A DNA stretch of 64,000 nt from Paulinella micropora. Its lineage: Eukaryota; Cercozoa; Imbricatea; Euglyphida; Paulinellidae. Each line of letters starts with the position of its first letter. Within the stretch, counting starts at the first letter, position 1. The notes under the pieces are model-generated. The model did not search any database. It saw nothing but the letters and a program-made list of their open reading frames with translations, and was not told the DNA's origin. Of this stretch, positions 44,953 through 54,180 are shown piece by piece. Both the position numbers and the translations under genes were made by a program. The stretch covers positions 1 through 64,000 of the forward strand of contig WBZZ01001018.1 of the NCBI GenBank assembly GCA_019918135.1, in the 5' to 3' direction.

Positions 44953-46599
44953 TTACCCGCTGTTGGCTGGCGCGTCGTCCTCCCCGGTGGGCGGGGGCGC
45001 GGCCGGCTCCGCACTGTCAGGTGGCGCCGCACCTTCTTCGGGCGCGGGTGGCGCCATCAGGGCCGACATCTCCTCCAGCAGCCCCTGCACCGCCTTGCTC
45101 CCGCCCACGATCGCGGCCGCGCTCTTCTCTTGTGCCCGCGCGAAGTTCAGGCTCTGCGCGGCGGCCGCGCGGTGGAAGGCCGCCGACTCGGCAAAGAAGT
45201 GCTGGACTACGCTGAGCGCCTCGCCGAACGCCTTGAGCTTCTTTTCCAGGCCGGCCGGTAACGATTCGGCGCGCGCGGACGACGACGACGACGACGACGC
45301 CGGCGCCGCTCTCTCCGATTCTTGCAGGCTCTCCACGTAGCGCGGCGGGAGCCAGTTCGGGTCCTGGGCCCGCTTGCGTACCACCTCCAACAGGCCCGAC
45401 GGCAGAATGAAGCCCTTGGCCTGCCCCCTCTCGTCATAAACGCGGTTGTTGCACTGCTCGATCGCGGGCAAATGCTGCACTAGATTCGCGGCCAGCCCGA
45501 GGCTTACGAACGTGGCCAGCCCCGTCTGCAGGGCGACGTAGGGCAGGCCGTCCACGGTCCCCTTGCCCGCGGGGGCGCGCAGGGTCATCATGACGTACAG
45601 GGCCTCGTTGGACGCGGTAATGAGCGGCTGGGGCGCCGAGCGATCGAACGGGATAGCGGGCAGGACTATCAGCTGGCCTATATCGCCCACGGTCAGCTCG
45701 CCAAACACGTCGCGGCCCAGGCTGTGCAAGTTGCGGGCCACCGGGTCGAACTTCTTGTGGTGGCCTGACAGTTCGTGGGCCGGGCGCCAGTGCAAGCCGC
45801 GCAACGCCTTGGAGGTGCCCACGCGCACTTGCTGTACGGTCTTGTCCCGGCCGAAGACCCCGAGCGCCGCCAGGCTCTTGGTATTTAGGGGCTTGCTCAG
45901 GCGCAGCCGCGCGCTCCAGCCCCAGTTGCCACGGCTCCGTGTCCCGGCGGCCCCGGAGTTGTCGTTGTTGCCGGGCAGCCCGGGCTCCGTCAGGTAGAAC
46001 TTCTGCTTGGCCTGCAACTGTTGGGGTTGGGCGCGCGGGTCGTGCCGTACCGACCAGACCGCCTTCAGCAGGGCGCTGTGCTCCGCAAACTTGCCCGTGA
46101 ACGCTGGCAGCCGGATGAGCGACTCTATGTTGCGGTTCTCCCACGGGTTGATCTGCTGCCCGGCCTGCAACGAGGACGGCGCCGCGTCGTCGGGGGCGTG
46201 TTTTTCTTCTTCTGCTTCGTCCTCGGACCCCGACGTGGAGGCGGAGCTGTCCCCCCTGGCGGGCTTCGCCTTCTTCTTGGGCTTGGCCGCTTCTTCGGTC
46301 TTGCGTTTCTTGGCGCTCCGGTCCTCGTCGCCCTGCTTCTCCTTCTTCTTCTTCTTGCTCTTCTTGCTCTTCTTGGACTTCTTGGCCTTCTTGGACGCCG
46401 TTTCCGCACCGGCCTCGCGACGCCCACGTTTCTTGGACGCCGTGTCACTCTTCTCCCCCTCTTCTTCTTCTTCGTCGTCGTCCGCGATGAACGACCCGCC
46501 GTCGCTCTCCTGTGATTCCTCCTCGCTGTCCAGAGATTCCTCCGAGTCGCTGCTCTCGTCGCTGCCGCCGTTCGCTTCGGAATCCAAGTATTTGCTCAT
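44953..46599 (-). CDS. Orphan protein with acidic/Lys-rich nuclear-type N-terminus (548 aa)
   Basis: ATG 46599. Residues 1-60 are Ser/Glu/Asp-rich, and 60-115 are Lys-rich with repeated KKAKKSKKSKKSKKKKK-type clusters, a strong nuclear or nucleic-acid-binding signature. Residues about 150-430 form a globular domain (NPWENRNIESLIRLPAF at its start) that I cannot place. The C-terminus is a helix followed by an Ala/Pro/Glu tail. A Ser run of 8 lies near residue 437. A DNA-packaging or chromatin-like role is possible but unproven. Confidence 0.85.
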   Translation of the reverse strand: MSKYLDSEANGGSDESSDSEESLDSEEESQESDGGSFIADDDEEEEEGEKSDTASKKRGRREAGAETASKKAKKSKKSKKSKKKKKEKQGDEDRSAKKRKTEEAAKPKKKAKPARGDSSASTSGSEDEAEEEKHAPDDAAPSSLQAGQQINPWENRNIESLIRLPAFTGKFAEHSALLKAVWSVRHDPRAQPQQLQAKQKFYLTEPGLPGNNDNSGAAGTRSRGNWGWSARLRLSKPLNTKSLAALGVFGRDKTVQQVRVGTSKALRGLHWRPAHELSGHHKKFDPVARNLHSLGRDVFGELTVGDIGQLIVLPAIPFDRSAPQPLITASNEALYVMMTLRAPAGKGTVDGLPYVALQTGLATFVSLGLAANLVQHLPAIEQCNNRVYDERGQAKGFILPSGLLEVVRKRAQDPNWLPPRYVESLQESERAAPASSSSSSSARAESLPAGLEKKLKAFGEALSVVQHFFAESAAFHRAAAAQSLNFARAQEKSAAAIVGGSKAVQGLLEEMSALMAPPAPEEGAAPPDSAEPAAPPPTGEDDAPANSG

Positions 46600-47372
46600 A
46601 CCGTACAGCTGCTACACACACACACACACACACCCAAAAAAAAGTAACGATAAATGCTTGGGCACAGCGCAGAAGAAAGAAAAAGAAGGCAGCACTCACT
46701 AAAAAAAAAGTCTGGGAGGGAGAGAAAGGGAGGCGTGCGGCTGGTGAGGGCAAGGGAAGCAATTGGCAAACGCGGGAAGGAAAAGGGAAGAGCAATTGGC
46801 GGAGAAAAGATTAGGCACGCACAGCCAAGTGTCAATTCTGGAGGTTGTGTGTGTCTCTTCCTTGTGCTGGCTGCGTTACTCGTATATTTGTGAGCGGACG
46901 AGGGGGGCCACAGTACGGCCGGCCGGGAGGGGGGGGGCCGAGCCGGCGCTGAGCTCGCGCCCCCAAGCCTCCCCCCCCCCTTCCTCGTCCCCTCCTCCGT
47001 ACCGTGGCCCTCCCCCCCCTCCACCTTATCGCTAACATTTCCTGGCAGTAGCGACAAGGGGGAATGATGGGTGGGGAGAGAATTTGGTGCTCTCGGCTTC
47101 TCTCCCCGAAGCTCTCCCCGAAGCTCTCCCGAGAGAATTTGTCTTAAAAAAAAAGCCCTGGCTTGCTTGTCGTTTTTTCTTTTGTTTGTTGCTAGTCGAC
47201 GCCCCATCCCGCCCTTTTTTTTGTCGTGTTCACTAGGAGAGCAAGCACGACCGTGCCAAAAAAGTTTCTGCGCCTCTCCCCCCCCCCGGGCTGTTCACCA
47301 CGCAGACAAACAAAAAGAGCCCCGGGCTTGGTCTTTGTTTAGGTGCCAGCCACTAACAGAAGACTGTGATCA
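46600..47372. other. Divergent intergenic region, about 770 bp
   Basis: A (CA)n microsatellite of about 11 repeats at 46613-46634 lies just before the reverse start codon. Other items are CGGCCGGCCGGGAGG near 46916, C9 and G8 runs, and two and a half copies of CTCTCCCCGAAG near 47099-47130. No credible gene. Confidence 0.55.
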
Positions 47373-47786
47373 ATGTCGGAACACAAGGAATTCCTGCTCG
47401 CCCGGGCGTTGATGCGGGGGCTGGCACATTATTTGGCACAGAAGGATCTGGGCCAGGAAGAGGCACTGCAGGCAGAGAGGGAACTGGCAGAGCTCGAGTC
47501 GGCCGCGCTACCAATCAAGAGCGGGCCCTGGCACAACACTTTGCAGAATCTAGCCGACAAGGCCAACGCGGTCGTCCATGGCGGCGAGGCCGACACTACG
47601 TTCGTCGAGATTTGTGCTAGGTGTGGCTGTTTCGTGCTGTCGGAGACGGATCACCGACTCTTGAGCTCGCGCCGGCACATCTTCTGGGTCGTGCCCGCGG
47701 ACCCCGACTTAGACACGGTGAACAGGCACCTGTATTCGAATAAGTTGCAGTGCCGGTCTATTGGTAAAAAGGTAGCGCCCAAGTAG
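47373..47786 (+). CDS. Small orphan protein (137 aa)
   Basis: ATG 47373. The N-terminal half is helical (LARALMRGLAHYLAQKDLGQEEAL). The C-terminal half has CARCGCFVLSETDH, a possible zinc knuckle, and a basic end (KKVAPK). Family not recognised. Converges on the P-loop kinase gene 100 bases away. The length and composition look like a real gene. Confidence 0.72.
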   Translation: MSEHKEFLLARALMRGLAHYLAQKDLGQEEALQAERELAELESAALPIKSGPWHNTLQNLADKANAVVHGGEADTTFVEICARCGCFVLSETDHRLLSSRRHIFWVVPADPDLDTVNRHLYSNKLQCRSIGKKVAPK

Positions 47787-47885
47787 ATAGTGCAAGAATT
47801 ACGGGGGAACAAACAACCTTTTTAATACTGAGTCACAAGTTCAGACGTTCATGCGGCTGCCCAATAGTTCCCCAATAGTAGAAAA

Positions 47886-48917
47886 CTAGATGAGCTCTTC
47901 AACTGTTATCTGTAAACACTTTGTTATAAATGGCACAAAGTGTCGAGCGCACAAGCGCTTGCTGCCGACATTTCTGGTTATGGCTGAGTCTTGTCTCGCG
48001 AGACTTGGCTCCTCACAGGTTAGTTGATTGCACGTGGCCTTGCCAAGCCCCCGTATGAAATATAACTTGTTCATTTTGTTGACCAGCTGCAAGGTCTGTT
48101 CGCTCTGCTCGCCGCTCATGGTGATTCGCTGTGAAAAGTTAGAGCTGGTGTGGAGATAGCGCCATTTTCTCGGTGCTGCTATATTGTTGTCAATGACTAA
48201 CAGGGAATCTGCAATTATTTTATAACTGGGCAGAATTTCGTACAACAGGTTAGCGTAGGAGCTGCGGAACAGTTCTTCTGGGTTGTGGGCATTGAGTTGG
48301 CCCTTACGTGCAGCGAGCCTTGTCCTTACATTCTGCAGGCTGGTTAAAGGGCAAAGGATGAAAATAGTGTAGCCTTTCTGTCTTGCCAGCGAACAGACCC
48401 ACAACAAGCCTTGCAGCGCATTCCACCCCCTGCCGTACGCGCCGGTCGTTTCCATCAAGATCCCTGCGCCAAGATCCAGAGCCGCCTGCATCAGGGTATC
48501 ATTGAGCTCGTCCAGGCCCTCCTTGTCCTTGCGGGCCTCAAAGTAGGTTTGCGTTCTCTTGCGCGTGACATAGTCGCGGAATACCTTGGAATTGACCAGC
48601 TTTAGATCAGGCCGGCTCTCCTTTAAATCTTTTTCGATTTTGATCCAGCTCCGTACCGCTCCGCTGTGCTGGTTGACCAGGTCATCGATGCTGCCGTTGT
48701 ACCAGGACTTTTTATCAATGAGTTCTTTCCTGTCCTTAAAATTTGTTTTAAGGAAATTTTGGAGTACGACGGACTTGCCAACTCCCGGGGGTCCGTACGT
48801 GATGATCAGGTTCTTGTTATCTGTTTCTAGACGTTCGAAATCGTCTACATGCGAAAGAATGTTGACCAGCTGCTGCGTGTGTGCGGCTTCTGTCGCGGCG
48901 GCCTTGTGGTCTTGCAT
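47886..48917 (-). CDS. P-loop kinase, zeta-toxin-like fold
   Basis: 343 residues from ATG 48917. The Walker A motif is GPPGVGKS at residues 42-49, preceded by a beta-strand LIITY. Downstream, LDLGAGILMETTGAYGRGW and then GYTIFILCPLTSLQNVRTRLAAR match the order of zeta-toxin/AAA_33 P-loop kinases: a hydrophobic strand ending in E-T-T/S-G, then R-containing lid helices. Relatives phosphorylate small molecules or nucleotide sugars, and homologs are common in large DNA viruses with unknown roles. The C-terminal 100 residues are unique. No antitoxin partner is evident, so a toxin-antitoxin role is not supported. Confidence 0.75.
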   Translation of the reverse strand: MQDHKAAATEAAHTQQLVNILSHVDDFERLETDNKNLIITYGPPGVGKSVVLQNFLKTNFKDRKELIDKKSWYNGSIDDLVNQHSGAVRSWIKIEKDLKESRPDLKLVNSKVFRDYVTRKRTQTYFEARKDKEGLDELNDTLMQAALDLGAGILMETTGAYGRGWNALQGLLWVCSLARQKGYTIFILCPLTSLQNVRTRLAARKGQLNAHNPEELFRSSYANLLYEILPSYKIIADSLLVIDNNIAAPRKWRYLHTSSNFSQRITMSGEQSEQTLQLVNKMNKLYFIRGLGKATCNQLTCEEPSLARQDSAITRNVGSKRLCARHFVPFITKCLQITVEELI

Positions 48918-49348
48918 TTCTGTACGCTTAGCCCGGCGCGTTTTTCTCTCTATTAAAACACAAGAGATACAAAGATTACAAAAGAAAAAGCAAAGACAAA
49001 AAAAAAATCTCTGAACACAAAGGCAAGCGAAAGGGGGGGGGAGGAGGAAGAGGGAAGGGAGGGAGAAGAAGAAGAAAGGAGTGGTTTTAGCCAAGGGCGC
49101 GGGGTGGCTCCAGGCAAAAGGAAATGAGGGAGAGAAAGGGATCTTTCTTGTTAAAGGGCAGGGAATATTAACCGCAGAAAAACTGATTTCTTTTTCAGAA
49201 ATAACTATTTTTAGGTGTAGCCAGAAACGTCGTTTCTAAACGTTTCTTTTTTGCGTCCGGACGATTACAACAGCCAAAAAAAAACTTTTAATAAAAAGGC
49301 TCTGAACGTATTGAAGTTAGGGTGAGCGGAACGCCTCCTTTTTTTTTG
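48918..49348. other. Intergenic region, 431 bp, with 3'-end signal
   Basis: Purine-rich stretch near 49030-49080, and TTTTAATAAAA at 49286-49296, which on the reverse strand would lie just beyond the stop of the gene at 49349. The inverted pair ACGTTTCTAAACGT lies near 49228-49241. No gene. Confidence 0.45.
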
Positions 49349-50608
49349 TTATTCGTCCAGCCGGCGCCGTTTGTTGTTGGCGGCCTCGTCCTTCCTGAGC
49401 TCGCGGTCGATAACTCGCTCCCGCTCCTCCAGCCTGAGCACAAAGTCCGGAGTACCATCCACCACGTGCATTAGCATAACGAAGAGGAAGTAGGCTTGGT
49501 TACGACGGGCCCTGACCCGCGCCTTGAGCTCTGGGCTCATGGGGCGCAGCAGGCCCTCTATCGACGCACGTTCGTTGCGTATTTTCTCGTACTCCTTGAA
49601 TTCCTCTGGCTTCTTCTTTTCTGCAAGATCATAGTCCGAAGAGTCGTTGTCGGAGTCGTAATCTGTGAATTCGTCCTTGAATAAAGCCGCCGCGAACAGA
49701 GCCTTGTCCCGCATCTCTAGCAAGATCAGCTCTAGCTGCTGCTTCGTAGGGCCAACGCCCAGGGAACCAGTCAGGGGGTCTGGCTGCGGGAGCGCGTTGA
49801 GGACTACCAGCGTATCGCGGGCTGTGGTCCAGGCCTTGGCAATCTGGAGCTGGACCGCGGGGGTAAAGTGCTCTGGCGCGGCAGTGACAACTGGCGCGTC
49901 GTCCGAATCCGACGCGTTTGAGTCCGACGCGTCGGGGACGCGGAATAATTCCAGGAACCTAACGTCCAGACGTCGGTGCAGCGCCAACAGGGAACTGAAG
50001 GACGGGACACGCGGTGACGCCGGATGGGGCTGTACGAACCAGTAGTGGCTAGCTTCCGTGCACACCAGAACGGGCCCTAGCTCGTGCAGACGGGCTTGGT
50101 CAATGTGGGACACAAACTCCGCTGGTGTCAGGCGGAGCTCTACCACCTGCGAGGGGCCGGGCTCGCCAACTATCACCCCACGCAGGAGGGGACATTCTCT
50201 GGCCAGCGTGTTGTCGAGGGGCGCAGCACACAAACCCCGCAGGCGACGTTCGGCTTCGTCAAATGTCAGCCCTTGCAGTGCCACGGCCAGCCGCGCGGAC
50301 GACAGGTGCAGAAACATTGCCTCGGTGGGCAGCCGCAGCACAAAAGACTCGAACATGCAGCGGCTGGTCGCAAACCTGATGATCTTGGAATGCAATCGCT
50401 TGTCTGTCGGTCCGAGCTCGTCCCGGAACTCGTCAAACCAGACATGCGGCGACTTTCGGTCTCCATTGATGGGTTCGTCGCCCACGTTCAGCACTACCTC
50501 TACGCAAGCCACGCCACCACTGGCTGCTCTCGAGCGCAGGACCTCGCGCAGGCTTTGTAGCGACTCGATCTCCGTTGATCGCAGGTAAGGCAAACCGGCA
50601 GCGTGCAT
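49349..50608 (-). CDS. Orphan protein (419 aa), acidic linker and basic tail
   Basis: ATG 50608. Residues 1-230 form a globular alpha/beta region. An acidic SDSNASDSDD stretch follows at about 235-245 and another (DYDSDNDSSDYD) near 325. The C-terminal 70 residues are highly charged and helical, ending NNKRRRLDE, which resembles a nuclear localisation signal. Family not recognised. It borders the large minisatellite block. Confidence 0.8.
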   Translation of the reverse strand: MHAAGLPYLRSTEIESLQSLREVLRSRAASGGVACVEVVLNVGDEPINGDRKSPHVWFDEFRDELGPTDKRLHSKIIRFATSRCMFESFVLRLPTEAMFLHLSSARLAVALQGLTFDEAERRLRGLCAAPLDNTLARECPLLRGVIVGEPGPSQVVELRLTPAEFVSHIDQARLHELGPVLVCTEASHYWFVQPHPASPRVPSFSSLLALHRRLDVRFLELFRVPDASDSNASDSDDAPVVTAAPEHFTPAVQLQIAKAWTTARDTLVVLNALPQPDPLTGSLGVGPTKQQLELILLEMRDKALFAAALFKDEFTDYDSDNDSSDYDLAEKKKPEEFKEYEKIRNERASIEGLLRPMSPELKARVRARRNQAYFLFVMLMHVVDGTPDFVLRLEERERVIDRELRKDEAANNKRRRLDE

Positions 50609-50819
50609 CGTTGTTTTTTTTTTGTTAGCAAGAACCAAAGCTAGAAAACAGTGGATGCATGCATTTTTTTGTGTGCTGTTGTTAGCTACCAAAAAAAACT
50701 AGATAGCCTTTTGATCTTCGAAAGTGCAACAATTAGAAAAAAGAACGCAAGAGACAGAAATGCGATAGAAGAATAGAAGAGAGCACTACATAACTCTCTG
50801 CGATATTTACTGGCCTAGA

Positions 50820-51440
50820 TAGTAACAGTACACACACAGGTACATAGAAGCAGTACACATAAGATTCACACCTGAGGTCTACCAGATTCACGCACAGTTA
50901 TATACACGCACACAGATACACACGATTACACACACACAGGTACATAGAAGCAGTACACATAAGATTCACACCTGAGGTCTACAAGATTCACGCACACAGA
51001 TACACACGATTACACACACAGATACACACAAATACACACGATTACACACACACAGGTACAGATACACACACACAAATACACACGATTACACACACACAGG
51101 TACATAGAAGCAGTACACATAAGATTCACACCTGAGGTCTACAAGATTCACGCACAGTTATATACACGCACACAGATACACACGATTACACACACAGATA
51201 CACACAAATACACACGATTACACACACAGGTACAAATACACACACAAATACACACGATTACACACACAGATACACACACAAATACACACGATTACACACA
51301 CAGATACACACACACAAATACACACGATTACACACACAGGTACACATGATTACACACAGGTACACATAATAAGCAGCAAACAAGCACCATAAATACATTG
51401 ATCAATTCTATAAGATTCACCTACAATCACACACACAGGC
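50820..51440. repeat. CA-rich minisatellite, left arm of giant inverted repeat
   Basis: Direct repeats of ACACACGATTACACACAC and CACAGATACACAC, with longer blocks such as CATAAGATTCACACCTGAGG at about 50869, 50959 and 51119. Strand composition is strongly biased: C and A dominate and G is rare. No open frame is credible. Confidence 0.92.
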
Positions 51441-51455
51441 ACACAATTTGTTAAC

Positions 51456-51862
51456 ATCGTTGAAACATGTATACAAATTGTGTACCGTTGCAAAACGAGG
51501 CAAAAACGACTTGTGGATAATCCAACAAAAAAAGGAAGGGAGGGGGGGGGCCAACCCTGCTGTCCAGTGTTGGAAACATTGCCCAATAGCGTACAATGTT
51601 GGCAACATTGAACACCATTGGGGGGTTGCCCAATAGCGTACAATGTTGCCAACATTGAACACCATTGGGGGGTTGCCCAATAGCGTACAATGTCGGCAAC
51701 ATTGAACACCATTGGGGGGTTGCCCCATAGCGCGCAATGTTGCCAACATTGCGCGCTATTGGGCAGCAACGTTGGCCCCCCCTTTTCTTGTTGGATCACC
51801 ACAAATCGCTTTTTGCCTCATTTTGCAAAGGTATAATTCGCGTATGTCTCAACGACGTTTGT
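51456..51862. repeat. Core of the inverted repeat, arms about 95 bp
   Basis: Left arm 51456-51554 and right arm 51770-51862 are inverted, imperfect copies. Left landmarks CATCGTTGAAACAT, TTGCAAAACGAGGCAAAAACG and AATCCAACAAAA match the reverse complement of right landmarks CAACGACGTT, CGCTTTTTGCCTCATTTTGC and TTGTTGGATC. Between them lies a 47-bp tandem array. The arrangement resembles terminal inverted repeats around a core. Confidence 0.82.
51581..51770. repeat. 47-bp tandem array with terminal palindrome
   Basis: CAATAGCGTACAATGTTG recurs at 51584, 51631 and 51678, with a diverged copy at 51725. It includes the phrase CACCATTGGGGGGTTGCC. The last copy converts into a perfect palindrome with 16-bp arms at 51727-51759 (ATAGCGCGCAATGTTG, one base, then its reverse complement). 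Confidence 0.9.
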
Positions 51863-51879
51863 GAAAATGTGTATGTGTG

Positions 51880-52165
51880 TGTGTGCGTGAATTTTCGTGT
51901 GTAGATCTTGAGTGTAGATTTTGTGTGTGTGTAAATTTTGTGTGCATAAATCTGCATGTGTAGATCTTGTGTGTGAACCTTTGTGTGTAGATCTTGTGTG
52001 TGAACCTTTGTGTGTAGATCTTGTGTGTGAACCTTTGTGTGTAGATCTTGTGGGTGAACCTTCGTGTGTAGATCTTGTGTGTGAACCTTCGTGTGTGAAC
52101 CTTCGTGTGTAGATCTTGTGTGTGAACCTTCGTGTGTAGATCTTGTGTGTAGATCTTGTGCGTGA
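51880..52165. repeat. GT-rich minisatellite (GTGTGTAGATCTTG type)
   Basis: About nine copies of GTGTGTAGATCTTGTGTG alternating with GTGAACCTTTGTGTG or GTGAACCTTCGTGTG. G and T dominate on the plus strand, the mirror of the CA-rich left arm. The same unit reappears inside the F-box array at 53883-53990. Confidence 0.92.
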
Positions 52166-52329
52166 CCTACAGGAATGAAGCAGGCACATCCCATTCTCAA
52201 TATGTCTTATTTGTCGTAAGTATATGTCAGGGAGACATGATTACACTAAAAAAACTGTAGGAGCAAGGTCCAGGAAAAAAATGTACAGGCATGTGTAGGT
52301 CAGACAGGTGAAGTTGTGAAAAACCACTT

Positions 52330-52720
52330 TTTGTTTTGTAGCTTCTTGCGTGTGTTTGTGTAAAGTCTTGTGTACGTGTGTGTTTGTGTGTGTGGAAGAC
52401 TTTCTGTAGACATGCATGTGCTGTGTATGTGCAGGGCTTCCTGTAGAAATTCGTCTGATGTTTGTGTTTTGTGTGTGTGCGTTTTATGTGTGTGTAAAGT
52501 CGTGTGTTTATGTGTGTGTGCGTTTTATGTGTGTGTAAAGTCGTGTGTTTGTGTGTGTGCGTTTTATGTGTGTGTAAAGTCGTGTGTTTATGTGTGTGTG
52601 TGCGTTTTATGTGTGTGTAAAGTCGTGTGTTTGTCGTGTGAGATTTGTGTGCAGGACCTCCTGTAGAAATTCGTCTGGTGTTGTGTAATGTTCGTGTGAG
52701 ATTTGTGTGCAAGACTTCCT
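52330..52720. repeat. GT-rich 40-bp repeats and CTGTAGAAATTCGTCTG copies
   Basis: GCGTTTTATGTGTGTGTAAAG recurs at about 52480, 52521, 52560 and 52602. CTTCCTGTAGAAATTCGTC-type segments occur near 52437, 52660 and 52715. Cys/Val-rich open frames here are translations of the repeats. Confidence 0.88.
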
Positions 52721-52834
52721 GTAGAAATTTTGTGTTCTGTCTGTTTGCTTGGATTAGTGCGTAAGCGAGTGTAAAGCACACTGTATCCCGTTTTCTTTGT
52801 CGTTTGTTGTTCCGGGTTTCTTGTAACACTAGCC

Positions 52835-53590
52835 ATGACAAGCGTTCCCATGAAGAAAAAGCCAAAGCTAGGACATATTGGCCCGTTCGTAGCCCGTTTG
52901 ACCGCACTGCCAGGGGAACTGCTGCGAGATCTGGCCTCGTGGTCTCCGCCGTCCGTGGCCGTGCTGGGCACGACCTGTCACGGTTTAAGCAAATGTCTTC
53001 TCCCGTTAGCCACCGAAGCTCAGGAATACCACCTTGCCAGTGTGCGCAGATCGGTGGCCGACGCCATCGAAGAGGTCGCCCTCAAGGGAGGTTACAAAAG
53101 GTTCTGGCTCCATGGCGTTACCGGGTACCTGTATTACGAAAATGGGATCGATTATGATCTAGATGGCTGCCTGAACCTCCACGCCGGCAAACGCTACAAC
53201 CTGGATGAACGCATTGCGACGTCTCTAAACTTTTACTTTTACCACAGCCTCTCAACCGGAAAAACCAAGATTCAACTCAGCTTGCGGAGCCGGGATGTTA
53301 ACCGCGAATGCGAGCAATGTGGCAACTGGGCTACTTCTGCGCATCTAAACCTGGAAGGCGAAATATTCTACGTGCAGAGCCGCGCCGAAATCGATGCCTT
53401 GCTGAGGCGTATCGTCTCGGTGCCAATGCTCAACTTGCTGGGAGATGCCTACATGAAGCATGACACTTACGAGAGTGGATCTATTTCCTGGATGGACCTG
53501 CTCGAAAAAAATGTAACAGGGACTGTTAGACCTCACTGGGTCTATCGAGATGGCGAGCGATTCTGTGTAAACTGCGAAGAGTTGGCATAG
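52835..53590 (+). CDS. F-box-like protein, family copy A
   Basis: 251 residues from ATG 52835. An F-box-like segment lies at about residues 25-58 (LPGELLRDLASWSPPSVAVLGTTC). The rest is shared with copy C at 54181-54993: YLYYENG, DGCLNLHAGKRY, VQSRAEIDALLRRIVSVPMLNLLGDAY and MDLLEK. A CEQCGN and a CVNCEE pair near the end could bind zinc. F-boxes dock Skp1 of SCF ubiquitin ligases, and the conserved C-terminal part would be the substrate module. The start MTSVPMKKKPK is identical in style to the truncated copy B. Confidence 0.8.
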   Translation: MTSVPMKKKPKLGHIGPFVARLTALPGELLRDLASWSPPSVAVLGTTCHGLSKCLLPLATEAQEYHLASVRRSVADAIEEVALKGGYKRFWLHGVTGYLYYENGIDYDLDGCLNLHAGKRYNLDERIATSLNFYFYHSLSTGKTKIQLSLRSRDVNRECEQCGNWATSAHLNLEGEIFYVQSRAEIDALLRRIVSVPMLNLLGDAYMKHDTYESGSISWMDLLEKNVTGTVRPHWVYRDGERFCVNCEELA

Positions 53591-53758
53591 AGGGTGGCAA
53601 GCCAGGACTCTGTACTGAACATCATTAAAATCCCGATTATGTGTGAAGGTGGTCCTGTGTGTGGCAAATAGAAATCTGGCCTTGCTTTTTCTGTCTTCTC
53701 TTCTTGTTCTATCTCATTTGGTTGCGCTGGTGTTTTTTTTCTTGTTTCTTAGCTAGCC

Positions 53759-53953
53759 ATGACAAGCGCTCCCATGAAGAAAAAGCCCAAGCTGGAACAT
53801 ATCGACCCGTTCGTAACCCATTTAACCGCTCTGCCAGAGGAACTGCTGCGACATCTGTCCCCATGGTCTCCGCCGTCCGTGGCCGAACCTTTGTGTGTAA
53901 ATCTTGTGCGTGAACCTTCGTGTGTAGATCTTGTGTGTAGATCTTGTGCGTGA
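53759..53953 (+). pseudogene. F-box family copy B, cut short by a minisatellite
   Basis: From ATG 53759 the first 42 codons match copy A closely (MTSAPMKKKPKLEHIDPFV, LPEELLRHLSPWSPPSV). At about 53883 the sequence switches abruptly to GTGTGTAAATCTTGTGCGTGA-type repeat, and the frame ends at 53953. Everything after the F-box core is lost, so only a peptide of about 64 residues could be made. Confidence 0.85.
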
Positions 53954-53990
53954 ACCTTCGTGTGTGTGTGTGCATGTGTGTAATTCTCTG
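53883..53990. repeat. Dispersed GTGTGTAGATCTTG repeat inside the F-box array
   Basis: Three to four units of the minisatellite seen at 51880-52165, with the phrase GTGAACCTTCGTGTG, directly abut the truncated F-box copy. Confidence 0.88.
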
Positions 53991-54180
53991 TCTACGGATC
54001 TTCTGATTGTGCATGTCGATCTTGTGCGTTTTTGTTGGATGTGTGTTCTCAACATAAAAATATCAGCCACTTTTACAGGCAGTGTATTATTTATCCACCT
54101 TGTTCTTTTTTTAATTCCGTTGTATAAACCTGCGGCCGCGATCCGAAACACGCGTAATTCACACACAATATCTTTGCACA

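Noticed and set aside
47886..48917. Toxin-antitoxin system based on the zeta-like kinase
   Set aside because: No antitoxin-like partner gene overlaps or adjoins it, and this fold is also common in large DNA viruses outside toxin-antitoxin pairs.
50820..52720. Telomere or CRISPR repeats
   Set aside because: Units are irregular CA/GT-rich minisatellites in the interior of the window, not uniform short telomere repeats or repeat-spacer units. A chromosome or genome end cannot be claimed.
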